Assembly (NCBI GenBank): GCA_020744225.1
Contig: JAGMWG010000016.1
Coordinates: 248,001-312,000 of the forward strand
Length of the DNA: 64,000 nt
Source: Paraphoma chrysanthemicola
Taxonomy: Eukaryota > Ascomycota > Dothideomycetes > Pleosporales > Phaeosphaeriaceae
Direction of reading: 5' to 3'
Positions 21,270 to 32,453 of this stretch are shown in pieces. The position numbers and the translations under genes were made by a program. Below the pieces are notes generated by a model that ran no database searches, was not told the origin of the DNA, and worked only from the letters and a program-made list of their open reading frames with translations. Position 1 is the stretch's first letter. Each line of letters begins with the position of its first letter.

Positions 21270-23546
21270 CTACGCAGCAGGATCGTTCAGACGCACGTTG
21301 TAGGTGTGGTCTTCGATAGCGTCATCCCCGTGCAAGCGCACCCGGTACAGGCAGGTGTGGTCAGCACCCCAGTTGGAGGTGACCCTCACCAGGGCCTTGG
21401 TGACTGGTACCGGGCTGCGAGCATCGAGGTCGAACGTCTGCTGGTGGTTGCTGGCGTGGATGTTGTACGTGAACGATCCCAAACAGGACCAGCCCGCCGG
21501 TCCGTCCTGACAGGTACCTTCGCGGTGTGCGTATTGGTACTCGGCCGGTTGGGTGGTCTCGACCCAGAGCTCGACGAGACGCGGCGCGTTGGTGATCTTT
21601 TTCGCCGGCATCATGCTCATGGGTAGATGCTCGATGGTGACCTGCTTGGGATACATTGGCCGGGGAAGGGAGACAGCAAGTTGTGCTTGGCCGTTCATGG
21701 CAGGACTGGGCGCAGCGCACCAACAGTCACCAGGCTCTTCCCACTTGTCAAGGGCGGCCTTTGGCGGGTTGCGCTGCGGAACCAGTGCCAGTCTCCGAGC
21801 GAATGAGGCGAACAAGCGTGGATTGTCCAAAAATGTGGCGGATGTTAAAGAGGGAATGACCAACGCGCCAAGGCCAGTGGAAAAGTAGTTGGGTTTCTGG
21901 AGGTTGAGCTCGTAGTTGGCGAGGAGGTTGCTCTGAGCGAGAGATTGTAAGCGGATAGAGTCGACCATGGCTTTCCTCGCTTCGGACTGGGCGATAGATT
22001 TGATCTCTGTTGCTTGACCCTTGACAGCCTCAAAGATCCTTTGGTCAATCTCAGCGGATTTCGTCTTGTAGTGCTCTTCGATCATGCGGATGAACTCAGC
22101 CTGCGATACAGCCTCAGGTCGAGACTCACTTGGCTTATTGGGCATTGGAACGCCGAAGAGATCGCGCAGCTTGTTGCGGTTGCTGCTGACGAATTCATTC
22201 CATTGAGCGTCATTACCGGATGTATTGGCTTTGTTGATCAGAGCATGCCAGAACTCGTCCGTGACTTCGCGCTTTCCATTTGGTTGACGTCGAACAATGA
22301 CAAACTCTGGTAAGTGCTTGTGGAGGCCGGCGATGGTATCCCGCATCTCACCAAATCGGTCATCGAATTCTCGATAGAGCTTGCCCATACGTGACCAGAG
22401 AATGTGGTCGTCTTCACTACCATCACCCCTGAAAAAATCATCGAGGTCCTCCTGCTTCTTGCGGCGCTCCGATGGCTTGATCCACTCGGCGATATCGTAC
22501 CATGATGTTGCAATACGAGCACCAATCGCGCCCACCATACCAGTCTTTGGTGAGGTCTCGGGAAAATCATTGGTCGACATATGGTTTGTCGAGAAAGCCA
22601 AAAGTCCGAAGGCGAGGAAAGCCACGAGGAGGAACTTGATCAGCCTTGGAATGTTCCATGAAGCCCTGTCGTGTTCATCAGGGACTGCGCCGAGCCACGC
22701 GTTGATCGCCTCGGGGCTGTTAAGGTGCTCTTTGCGAGCTGGCTTCTGAGCTCGAACGCGAGGCTGAGGAGGACCATCGCGTTGCAGTCGAGCCTGCTCT
22801 TCTGCAACAAGCTCGTCGATGGACTGATCGATAGCGGCCTTCTCAGCGGCAGATGCTTGCTTGGAACGGGGCGCTGCCGCAGCTCGGACCTCAATTTCGA
22901 CCTGCTCTTCCTGCTCTTGGACATTGGCACGAGCCTGCATGCGACGCGCCCTATTCCTCTTCCACAAGGGCTCAGCATGAGCTTCTTCTGATGACGCGCG
23001 CGATGAATCTTGGTGAAGTTGACGAAAGAGCATGCCAGCTTCGTGGACTGGGCCGAAGGACTTTGACGTCTGGTCCATAGACGCTGCAAGACCGCTGTCG
23101 CTAGGTGCAGCATCTTCGCTGTCTTCAAAGGAAAGTCCTGGCGCAGCGGGAGTATTGGGCGCTAATTCAGGAGAAGGTGAATGCTGGATATCTCGGCCAT
23201 TGAGAGCACCGCTCATGCGTGGGGTCTCAGCGCCAAGCTCGTCGATATCATCATCGTTGTCATCATCATCATTGTCGCGATCGACGGCGTCTCCGCGCTG
23301 GTTCTGAAATGCTTGCGCGAAGCCGGTGTTGGTGAGAGACAGCTCCTCAGCGGCGCCTACACGACCACTTGCGCCATAAGCGTTGGACTTGCGGGCCTTG
23401 ACCTTGGTGAGAGGTCCCTTCTTGCGCTGTCGGGTTCCATTGGTAGTCACGGTGGTGATGACGGACTGGTTGGTGACTGAGCCTGCCTGCGACAAACGAG
23501 CCGAGCGGCGCGCTGGTGTTGCGGTAAGCCCTGCGCGTTGTGACAT
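21270..23546 (-). CDS. SUN-domain (Sad1/UNC-84) nuclear envelope protein
   Basis: One exon of 758 residues from the ATG at 23546 (MSQRAGLTATPARRSARLS); the frame extends a little upstream but only with a non-ATG start. The N-terminal nucleoplasmic region is basic then strongly acidic (DNDDDDNDDDIDE). A single membrane segment at about 299-318 (IPRLIKFLLVAFLAFGLLAF) is followed by a lumenal helical region and a C-terminal SUN domain of about 190 residues. The SUN domain includes NYFSTGLGALV, a Trp/Cys-containing GDCWCAAPSP, KQVTIEHLP, APRLVELWVET and DHTCLYRVRLHG. SUN proteins span the inner nuclear membrane and bind KASH proteins to link chromatin to the cytoskeleton. The gene is divergent from the epimerase gene. 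Confidence 0.94.
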   Translation of the reverse strand: MSQRAGLTATPARRSARLSQAGSVTNQSVITTVTTNGTRQRKKGPLTKVKARKSNAYGASGRVGAAEELSLTNTGFAQAFQNQRGDAVDRDNDDDDNDDDIDELGAETPRMSGALNGRDIQHSPSPELAPNTPAAPGLSFEDSEDAAPSDSGLAASMDQTSKSFGPVHEAGMLFRQLHQDSSRASSEEAHAEPLWKRNRARRMQARANVQEQEEQVEIEVRAAAAPRSKQASAAEKAAIDQSIDELVAEEQARLQRDGPPQPRVRAQKPARKEHLNSPEAINAWLGAVPDEHDRASWNIPRLIKFLLVAFLAFGLLAFSTNHMSTNDFPETSPKTGMVGAIGARIATSWYDIAEWIKPSERRKKQEDLDDFFRGDGSEDDHILWSRMGKLYREFDDRFGEMRDTIAGLHKHLPEFVIVRRQPNGKREVTDEFWHALINKANTSGNDAQWNEFVSSNRNKLRDLFGVPMPNKPSESRPEAVSQAEFIRMIEEHYKTKSAEIDQRIFEAVKGQATEIKSIAQSEARKAMVDSIRLQSLAQSNLLANYELNLQKPNYFSTGLGALVIPSLTSATFLDNPRLFASFARRLALVPQRNPPKAALDKWEEPGDCWCAAPSPAMNGQAQLAVSLPRPMYPKQVTIEHLPMSMMPAKKITNAPRLVELWVETTQPAEYQYAHREGTCQDGPAGWSCLGSFTYNIHASNHQQTFDLDARSPVPVTKALVRVTSNWGADHTCLYRVRLHGDDAIEDHTYNVRLNDPAA

Positions 23547-25231
23547 GGCGAAAGATGACAGAAGGCGTTGAATTGGGTGCAAGATTGCTAATCAAAGATG
23601 GGAGTGTTAAGTGTCTTGGAAAGATGTGAGCAAATATTGAGTTGGATGTAGCAGGAAGGTGCAGAAGAAGTCGAGGATGGAGACGAGCAAGACGTGCAAC
23701 TTGAGCGGTCGACAATAGCAGCGGTATTGTGTATTACGCAAGGCCGAAGAACAATAGGAGTCCAATCAGGTCACGTTGGAGGGCTGGGAGAAGCTGCAGA
23801 AATGGCTGAATAGAAAAATCTTGCGTGGTGAAAGTGAAGGGGAGTGGTGCTATGGTGCTGAACGCAAATGCGATGCTTCCACGAAGAACAATGGGGCTTG
23901 TGGACGAAAGATGCATGTACTTACATTTCCCCCCAGGTCGCGTCCACCGGTGCATACAAGTGAAGCCAGCGAGAAACCACACGATGCCCGTCTCTTTCTT
24001 TTCTCTTTGAAGATGCGGTTGATGAAGTTGGTGATGTCGGCCCGGGCAACAGGGTGTAAACACGTGGGCGATCCGACGCGTCGCGGTAGAAGCGCAGTGC
24101 TATCGTCGGCTTAAAGGGATCTTTTGGCGTTTGAAGTCTGTCGAGATGCAGCCCGCGACCATTTTCCAGGCTCTGAAGGCGATGTTCGCGATATTGATGA
24201 TGGAGACGTGCTTGTTTCTCGAGATGGAGCGCTGGAAAGCGCCACGAGCGCGTTTTGTTGCAGGGGTGGGCACCGCATAAGGCAGCATTAGCGAGTTGGC
24301 TAGCAAGTTGCAGCGGTGAGCAAAGTGGCAGTCGTGGCAGTGCTTCGAAAATAAAGAGAACTCGATGAACAAAGCCTTGTTGATGATCTGGAAACTGAAC
24401 TTCTACCTCTTGAGTGCATGGATGATGCTTCCTAGCGGGTGGGGGGACCCTGAGCTAGAAGCTTCGGACATCGCATGTTCCTGCATGGTTCCTGGGATTT
24501 GACGGCACACTGCAGCAGACTATGATACACAATTCCACAGGGCTGAGCGCGTGATGATAACAATAGGCACGACATTTGCCAACATCGCTCGCCAGGACTC
24601 GTGCGTCTTGTCAAGGTTGCACCCCATCGATTGTTCCATCACTGCGTGAATTGTTCGATCTATCCAACGGCACTTCACCGTCCAGATCCGCCTTCATTGT
24701 TGTAGATGTCAGCAAAAGTCTGCCGTACATTGAGGGCTGGGTCACTCTCTTGTAGCCTTGCAATCGTTGTTATTCTTACCAGTCAGCCACGAAAGGGGCC
24801 TGCACAGAACTTGACTGCAACCTCGTACTCATGGGATTGCTTCTTGAGCAACATGTTGCGAAAGTTCAGTGTGCTGATGGCCTAGGCACCGGTTTGACTG
24901 ACAGCCTGTGCCTTCCTATCTGGTCCTTCAGCTGTTCTCACCAGCCACCACGCTCGGCACCCAGTGAGCTGCGTAATCAATTCATTGAAAGGCGCGCGCC
25001 ATGTACAAATGTGATCGGTCTCGATAAGGAATCTTATCCGCTTTGAGTTACGCTGCCGTCAGGGTCCCGCCAACATCGTATTGTTAGCGCGGGATGTTGC
25101 GCCTTCAAGCTCGTGTTCCCAACTTTTTATATCTCCCTTAGGACCCAATTGAGCTTCTACGCAGGTACAAAGTCAGATAATTCTCCGCTACAACTTCGCG
25201 CTTCAGACAGCTCCTAGCTTCTACACTCAAA
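23547..25231. other. Long divergent promoter region, SUN gene / epimerase gene
   Basis: About 1.7 kb between outward-facing starts. A CACGTG at 24061-24066 and an ACGCGT at 24076-24081 lie ten bases apart near the middle. A TTTATATC stretch lies about 100 bases before the epimerase ATG. ORFs here are short, overlapping on both strands and without recognisable pattern. Confidence 0.5.
25126..25133 (+). promoter_or_regulatory. TATA-like element of the epimerase gene
   Basis: TTTATATC lies about 100 bases upstream of the ATG at 25232, a usual distance for a fungal core promoter with a short 5' UTR. It is a weak match to the TATA consensus. Confidence 0.3.
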
Positions 25232-26480
25232 ATGGTCGTCGGATCCGTTCTCGTCACTGGGTAAACACCGCCCCGCCTTCAGCTCAGCACGAGCTCCACA
25301 TGTTTGCTGTCCCACGATAGCGACTGACTCCTTCATAGTGGCACGGGCTACATTGGCTCCTTCACCGCGCTCGCACTCCTCGAGGCCGATTACAAAGTCG
25401 TCATCGTCGACAATCTCTACAACTCTTCTCCAGAAGTCGTAAACCGCATTGAGCTCCTCAGCGGCAAGCGACCTGCGTTCTACCAGGTAGACATCACAGA
25501 CGAGGCTGCACTGGACAAGGTCTTCGACGAGCACCCAGATATCGACAATGTCATCCACTTCGCGGCTCTCAAGGTAGGCTTGTCATGTTACTTCGTCATT
25601 GTTGCCTCCATACTGACTACTGCAGGCCGTCGGAGAGTCTGGCGAAATCCCTCTCACATACTATCGCGTCAACGTTGGCGGATCCATCTCTCTCCTCTCC
25701 TCGATGACCAAGCACAACGTCTCAAACATCGTCTTCTCCTCCTCCGCTACCGTCTATGGCGACGCCACTCGCGTTCCCAACATGATCCCAATTCCCGAAC
25801 ACTGCCCGATTGGCCCCACAAACGTCTACGGCCGCACAAAGTCGACCGTCGAGAGCGTGATCGAAGACACAATTGAGGCACAGCGTAACAAGGCCAAGAA
25901 GGAAGGCAAGCCAGAAGAAGGCAAGAAGTGGAACGCCGCACTCCTGCGCTACTTCAACCCTGCGGGAGCCCACCCGTCGGGCATCATGGGCGAGAACCCC
26001 CTTGGTGTCCCTTACAACCTCCTCCCCCTCCTCGCACAAGTCGCCATCGGCAAGCGCGAGAAACTCATGGTCTTCGGCGACGATTACAAGTCAAAAGACG
26101 GCACCGCCATCCGCGACTACATCCACGTGCTCGATCTCGCGCGCGGCCATCTGCAGGCGCTCAACTACCTGCGTGAGAAGCAACCCGGTGTCAAGGCATG
26201 GAACTTGGGCAGTGGCCGTGGTTCCACCGTGTTCGAGATGATCAAGGCGTTCAGCGACGTTGTGGGACGCGACCTGAAGTACGAGGTCGCACCAAGGCGA
26301 CAGGGCGATGTCCTGGATCTGACTGCCAATCCGACTCTGGCGAACCAGGAGCTGAACTGGAAGACGGAGCTTACACTGGAGGATGCGTGTGCAGATCTGT
26401 GGAAGTGGACTGAGAACAACCCTGAGGGATATGGACAGCAGCCACCCAAGGCGTTCTTGGATGCGCTCAAGAAGCACTGA
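25232..26480 (+). CDS. GAL10: UDP-glucose 4-epimerase
   Basis: Three exons: 25232-25260, 25339-25573 and 25626-26480, giving about 372 residues. The tiny first exon ends inside the NAD-binding glycine motif; splicing restores VTGGTGYIGS. Other short-chain dehydrogenase signatures are SSSATVYGD and the catalytic YGRTK (Tyr/Lys), followed by RYFNPAGAHPSG and RDYIHVLDLARGH, all typical of GalE. It interconverts UDP-glucose and UDP-galactose in the Leloir pathway. Unlike the fused yeast Gal10 there is no mutarotase domain: the frame stops right after the epimerase at the usual ~370 residues. Gene symbol follows yeast usage; in filamentous fungi it may be called galE/ugeA. Convergent with the ARC1-type gene. 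Confidence 0.95.
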
Positions 26481-26826
26481 GTGTGTTTTAGTCAGACTAT
26501 GATGGAGATGAGGAATGTAATGAAAGCATAGCACTGCAGGAGCATGGCACTGGACATAGATCTCATGACATATCTAACACAAAATAGAGGGACGAGTTGT
26601 TGGCACATTATTTGATCTAGGATTGGTAGGTTTCTTATGCAATCTAAGTACTTCCAGGAGCTGTACTGGATGTATTGACTCCATATACAGGACGTGGTTC
26701 TGGGTTCCTCTAGGCGCAGAACATGACAATCCTCCGAGATGGTTTGGCGCAGGGCCAGTTGGTATTGCTGGACACATGTGCCATAAGACACAGGCTAAGC
26801 ACGATGCAACAAGACACAATTATGTC
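26481..26826. other. Convergent 3' intergenic region, epimerase / ARC1-type gene
   Basis: 346 bases between two stop codons. No gene or special structure seen. Confidence 0.5.
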
Positions 26827-28255
26827 TTAACGTACGACTGCTCCCTTGAGCGTCGGGATACTGCAGAGACCCTCCTTCGTCCGCAGCTTCGCTACACCCG
26901 TCTTCTTATCCGCACCTTCACCCGCTAGCTGTGGAACAACACCAACATCGAAGCCAACCTCCAGTCCGTCAGTCGTGGTGAATCCTGGCTGGATGGTCTC
27001 CCAGATCTTCTTCTTGGGGTTCAACACAGCCTCCGGCTCGCCTTCCCAACCTTCAAAGTAGATCCTGTCACCCGCCTTTGCGCCCTCAGGTGGTTTGACG
27101 AGCTCGACGGGGCCCTTGTGCGAGTCCTCACCCTCAGCTACCTTGGGTGATGCAGCGAGTACCATGGCACACGACTTGACGCCACGCATGGTGACCGGCT
27201 TGAGATTGCATACGGCGACGATCTTGCGGTTTTGCATCTCAGCAAGGGGAATGAGACCATTCAGACCCGAGCACACGGTCCGTACGACCTGACCTTCGTA
27301 TTCGGAAGTGTTGTCTGTGCCGGGTGCGTCGCCGCATGCAATAGTGGAAACGAAGAGCGAGTCGGCGTTGGGGTGTGTCTCGGCTTTCAGGATATGGCCA
27401 ACGCGAAGATCGATGAGGGCGGGGGAGAGTGGCTTTTCGACTGCGGCACTGAAGAAGTCAGCTTGATAGCTCAAACCAATTCTGCGAGACTTACGCTTTC
27501 TGAGGTTTAGGCTGCTTCTCCTTCTTTTCCTTCTTTTCTTTCTTCTGGGTTGGTGCACCTTCCGGTGGTCCACCTGATGTGGGCTTGCCAGCAACTGTGC
27601 CTGCTACCGCATCGCCAGCGGCTTGAGCCAGGCCCTTTGCCTTCTCCTTCTTGCTCTTGCCGCCCTGACCACCCTGCCCGCCGTTCTGCTCGCCAGTCAG
27701 GGTTGTAGGTGTGGCACCAGACGCGTTGGCTGCTGCGGCTTCCTTCTCCTTCTTCTTGCGCTCCTTCTCCGCCTTTGCGTCTACCGGCTTGATCTTGAAA
27801 ACAATGTTATCCAACTCAATGTTGACCTTGTTGTCAAGCTTCAGACCAAACAGTGGCGAGTTCTGGACAAAGTCGATATGGCGAACGATGTGGTGGTATC
27901 CTTGTTCGCCAGTTCTCTCCTCCGCACTCCATTTCGACACGACTGGGGCAAGTTTGTGGTAGAGGGCGATGTCAGCGACCGACGGCTTCGCGCCGAGTAC
28001 CGTGGTTCGGCTCGAGAGATGGGTGTTGAGGGAGGAAAGGCGTTCGGCCGCCTTTGCGGCGTCCTCAGCGGGCGAGGCAACGTGCGAGGCAGTAATGAGC
28101 CATTGATTCAGCTCGGTCTTTTCTGCGTCGGTGTAGGTGGCATCGGGGAAGAGAGCCTGCGAGGCCTTTACGGGATCAGTCTCGGCGCCGGCGTTGTTTG
28201 GCGCGTGCGACTTGAGAAAGGTAGCCAATGTCTCGTCAATTGTTGTAGTTGACAT
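26827..28255 (-). CDS. ARC1: ARC1/AIMP1-type tRNA-binding cofactor of aminoacyl-tRNA synthetases
   Basis: Two exons, 28255-27495 and 27448-26827, give 460 residues from the ATG of MSTTTIDETLATF. The N-terminal ~180 residues look like the GST-like domain of Arc1. A Lys/Ala-rich basic linker follows (KEKERKKKEKE, KKEKKEKKEKQPKPQKA). The C-terminal ~170 residues are an EMAPII-type tRNA-binding OB fold (LSPALIDLRVGHILKAETHPNAD, LAEMQNRKIVAVCNLKPVTMRGVKS). Arc1 tethers methionyl- and glutamyl-tRNA synthetases and delivers tRNA. The same frame is open for 73 more codons to an ATG at 28474, and that extension looks like a mitochondrial presequence. I chose the inner ATG because the conserved domain begins there, but both starts may be used. 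Confidence 0.93.
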
Positions 28256-28943
28256 GGTGGGCCGGAACGACGTGTGGAAGAATGAGTGTATAGCAAGCGG
28301 CTGCGGGGTGAAGAAAGTGCTGGCTAGGTGGGGCGCAGCTACTGTTATATTCCTGGCTTGGTGAGCTGGAGCTGAGTATGGGTACCTGGCGAGCTGAAGG
28401 AGGAGTGGGCGCAGGATTCGAGGCGGTCTGGTGCGAAGAATGGCGCAGCTGAAGGAGTGTATCTGCATTGGCATAATTTAGCACGTGAGTCAAAACTGCA
28501 GCCCTGAAGGCCCGCCGCCAGGGACGCATCGCGGGGCAATTCCATACCTTGCTCTTCTGCGGCGCACAGGCCATCGCGTTGAGCTTGGAGCATTGCACGT
28601 CGCGGTACTGCAGGCTGCGTTATCTCATGTCGATACGATATTTGCGTGTCTCCAGGAACACTATGATAGTAGTTGACTCCCTGTAACCTTACTTCCCCCG
28701 GAGACTTTAGCATTCGGTAGATTCATCATCGGCGCCGAAGACAACAACATGCCAATACCATAGATGATCACATTTGAGGTGTCTTGCTGCCTCTTCACGT
28801 AGATATCCTGCATTGCAGCCTCCGCGTGGCTTCCTGGTAGTACTTCGGATGACGCAAGACGTTTGCTGCCTGCACTTGCTTCACGTACATAGTTTCGTAG
28901 TCCACACCTCCAGCCCCGCAACACCAGAACAACCACAATCAAC
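28256..28943. other. Divergent promoter region, ARC1-type / ubiquitin hydrolase
   Basis: 688 bases between outward-facing starts. The left third (to 28474) is an open, in-frame extension of the ARC1-type gene. A CACGTG lies at about 28481-28486, just upstream of the possible outer start. Confidence 0.5.
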
Positions 28944-29808
28944 ATGTCAGCCTCAGACTCGCCTGATGTGCCTGCGGGCAAGAAAAGGTTCATCCCTTTG
29001 GGTATGCGATACCGCTCAGCCATCTTTGGACATGCTAATGCGCGAAACAGAGAACAACCCGGAGGTCATGACAGCTCTGGTCCACAAGCTGGGACTTAAC
29101 AAGTCGTTAGCTTTCCATGACGTCTTCAGCATAGACGAGCCAGAGCTGCTTGCTTTCGTACCGCGGCCCGCCCATGCTCTCCTCCTCGTATTTCCGGTTA
29201 GTGAGACATATGAGAAATTCCGCGTTCAGGAAGACAAAGAGCGCGAAGAGTACCAAGGCCATGGTCCGGATGAAGAGGTCGTCTGGTACAAGCAGACCAT
29301 CGGCAACGCCTGCGGCCTGATCGGCCTGCTACATGGAGTCTCGAACGGCGTACCACGCTCCAATATCGGTATGTCTCCAAATCTCGAGTAAGACAGCCCG
29401 GCCCGCATCCTGACAGCGCTCGCAGAACCCAACTCAAACCTAGCCAAACTTGTCAACGATGCAATTCCTCTAAAACCCACCAAACGAGCCGACCTCCTTT
29501 ACGAGTCGGAGGCCCTTGAGAGTGCACATCAAGCTGCTGCCACGGGTGGTGACACAAGTGCTCCAGCCGCCGAGGATAACGTCGACTTACACTACGTCTG
29601 CTTTGTCAAGTCCGAGAACAACTCTTTGTGGGAGCTGGACGGTCGGCGCAAGGGGCCCCTCAACCGTGGACAACTGAGTCCAGACGAGGATGTTCTCAGC
29701 GAGAAGGCTCTAGATCTTGGGGTACGCAGCTTCCTAAAGCGTGAGACGGCGGCGGGAGGAGGCGACCTGCGGTTCAGTCTGATCACGCTCGCAGAATCTC
29801 TGGACTAG
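28944..29808 (+). CDS. YUH1: Ubiquitin C-terminal hydrolase, UCH (peptidase C12) family
   Basis: Three exons: 28944-29001, 29051-29368 and, most likely, 29417-29808, giving about 255 residues. The start MSASDSPDVPAGKKRFIPLENNPEVM joins phase-correctly. The catalytic core shows the oxyanion Gln and active Cys in QTIGNACGLIGLLHGVSN (Cys107), and the active His in DLHYVCFV with the Asp in LWELDGR. It removes small adducts from the ubiquitin C-terminus and processes ubiquitin or Nedd8 precursors. The second intron is awkward: reading frame is the same on both sides, an in-frame TAA at 29389 must be removed, and acceptors at 29416 (48-base intron) and 29425 (57 bases) both work. The symbol is by analogy with yeast Yuh1. 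Confidence 0.9.
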
Positions 29809-30401
29809 ATGCCGTGGCCGCCTTCTATCTGTAGAGCCGACTATTTCACACTTTCAGGAGATTGCATAAATCGTGCCCATCTTGGGCACTAGTCCCGGCC
29901 TTCTGTGAGCCAAGTCTAGGGAGGGAAAGCACTCGTTGAGGTATTCGACTACACTGTACCGTTGATCAACCGGCGAGGATCCGAAGAGACCTCATTCGAG
30001 TACTGTGCATATCCGTAACTATCCACCATAGCGTGAATCGCCGCATAAGCGGAGCCGCAGCCGCGAATTCTGTGTCTCAGTGAGGTATGTTGAACCTTTG
30101 CAGCTATGCATGTCTCGCCTGCTTTCAGAACTGAAATCATTAGGGCTGCTGTCAACAAACAAGGACCAGAGTCTCGGGGATAGTATATTGCGTTCTGTCC
30201 AGTGGCTTGATCGTGCTCAGCATTATTCTACAGATCCGTACACCATTCGTTACAGTCAACCAGTTGGAAGAGTAGTTTCGTTCTCCTGCTAGGAAGTCTG
30301 CTCCACGACGCGCAATTCTCCTATGAGTGTCGTACCCCTCCATCGAAGCACTTGTTTCTACTCCCCCTCCGTCCACTATAATCGCGATTCTATTCGGCCC
30401 G
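29809..30401. other. Intergenic region between the ubiquitin hydrolase and the GPCR gene
   Basis: 593 bases between two tandem plus-strand genes. No coding frame or clear motif. Confidence 0.5.
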
Positions 30402-32300
30402 ATGGCACTCAGTCCTAATTCTGCTTGGACGTCCGCTGATGCTCGTGATCTGCAACAGACGTACCAGGTTCAACTATCAGCGTTAGTATGCTCCGGACTA
30501 AGTATCGTGGCTTGTATCATTGCATTCTACTGGTTCAGCCGCATGGACAAATTGTTCCGACACCGGTACGTTGCTTTTCTGGACGATAAGTTTACTGCAG
30601 CTAACAACAAGGAAGCTTGATCATGTTTCTAATATACGGCGATCTTATGCGGAACACTTGGTACTTTGTTTTTGCTGTGTACTCTTTAGCCCGAGGGAGG
30701 GTTCAGACGGAGTCGAAATTTTGTCAATCTAGTGGTTTTCTGACCCAATATGGGACAGAGACGAGTGGTAAGTTTGAAGCCGGACTATTTCGGTAAGCTA
30801 AAAGTTGAGCAATAGCTAGACTACGCGGTCTTGGTCATGGCGATTCATAGTGCCTTGCAAGTCTTCCGTCCGGCCTCGCATGGGGCTTCAGACGGCCTGT
30901 ACCAATACCGATACTACATCTACTTCGGGGGTATCGCTCTTCCGAGTTTAACAGCCAGCTTAGCATTCGTCAATCCGGACCCTGCCTATCTCTCGCTGGG
31001 CGCATTCTGCACTCTTCCAATAAGGCCGTTCTGGTATCGGCTAGCACTTTCCTGGATACCTCGCTACTTGATCGCTCTGACCATCGTCATCCTGGCTATT
31101 GCGATTTACGCTTATGTGGGCTTTGAGTTCCGGGCTTACGACAATATTAGCACAACCTTCAGAACACAGACGACAATCGGCATGTCGCAATGCGACGCTG
31201 AAGCTGGACTGCTCGTCCAAACAGCTCCGAAGACTTCAGAGATGGAGACGATGCCTGACAACACCCGAAGAACATCATCGATTGCTCATGATGTCATGTC
31301 GTGCCATCGGCGAGGATCGAACATTGCGTTTGGGGCACAAAATCATTTCACGCATCCGGCAGATGTAAGTCATAATAGCGTATACTCTCAATCTCTACCC
31401 TGCAGCGCAACAAACCTTCCACTCCAGCGAAACTTGTCTGTGCGCCCACCACTCTTCGACATCCCTTCTGGTTACACCGTGAAGCCGCCAGACAACGAGG
31501 CCGACCAGGAAGGACCATTGTCACCCACCTCTCGACCGATCGACGATCCTCTCGCAAGCCTTACCCCACGAGCCCCCCATACAGGCCATGATCGATCTTC
31601 CTCCAGCAACGCCTCCCCTACATCAGCTACGGAACACCGTCTACACCGTGAACGCATGCGCATGCATCGCCAACTTCGCCTCATGTTCATCTACCCGCTT
31701 GTCTACACACTCATGTGGCTTATTCCTTTCGTTCAACACTGCATGATGTACGACGACTACCAGGCTTCGCACCCCATCTTCTGGATCCGTATTCTCTCTA
31801 CAATTTGCCAAATGATCCTCGGCTTGGTCGACTGTCTCATCTTCTCCATGCGCGAGAAACCCTGGCGCAGTATCCAGAGCAGCGACGGCTCCTTCTGGGG
31901 GAGTTTCGCCATCTGGCGCAACTCGAGGATCGGATCGATATCCAGTTGCGGTTTGGTTGTTGGGAGTGTGGATAGTGGGGGGATGGAGACGAGTATGGCG
32001 GGGAGTGTGAGCGGGGCTGGAGGGGCAAATGCTAGGAGGAGCGTTAGAACGAGTGCGAGCGATGACCAGACGAAGGTTGCGGTAGAGCAGGCAAGAGTTA
32101 GACTGGATTTAGAGAGGGAGGATAGACTGGAGAGAATGAGGAAGAGGCTGGAAGAAAGGGCGAAGGCGGACAAAGAGAGGGCGAGTGAGGAGGGTGATTC
32201 TGATGGGGAGGAAGGCAGCAGGAACGATGAGGGGAATGGGGTGGTGCGAGAACCGAAGGGAAAAGATAAGCTTGTTGGACCGGTTGTGGATGGCGCATGA
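30402..32300 (+). CDS. Git3/GPR1-family G-protein-coupled receptor
   Basis: Three exons: 30402-30565, 30616-30767 and 30820-32300, giving 598 residues. Transmembrane segment 1 lies in exon 1 (LSALVCSGLSIVACIIAFYW) and segment 2 bridges into exon 2. Exon 3 carries the rest of the first five-helix set, ending near WIPRYLIALTIVILAIAIYAYVGFE-like residues. A long Ser/Thr-rich third cytoplasmic loop follows, then the Git3 C-terminal pair (LRLMFIYPLVYTLMWLIPF and ILSTICQMILGLVDCLIFSMREKPWR). This layout is that of fungal carbon-sensing receptors (yeast Gpr1, S. pombe Git3, Aspergillus GprC-E type), which act through G-alpha and cAMP/PKA. The cytoplasmic tail ends in a highly charged, probably helical stretch (VRLDLEREDRLERMRKRLEE). 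The ligand is unknown. Confidence 0.9.
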
Positions 32301-32453
32301 ATACGTATGTGATCCTGCACGCGCGCGAGATTATGGCGGGCTCAGCTGCAAGCCCCTGGCCACACTTTTCTTTTGCTGGCGTAGTTCCATGTTGTTGTAA
32401 CTTCTAATTCCATAATCATCAGGCTTGATCTAGAATGCATATGCACCAAGACT

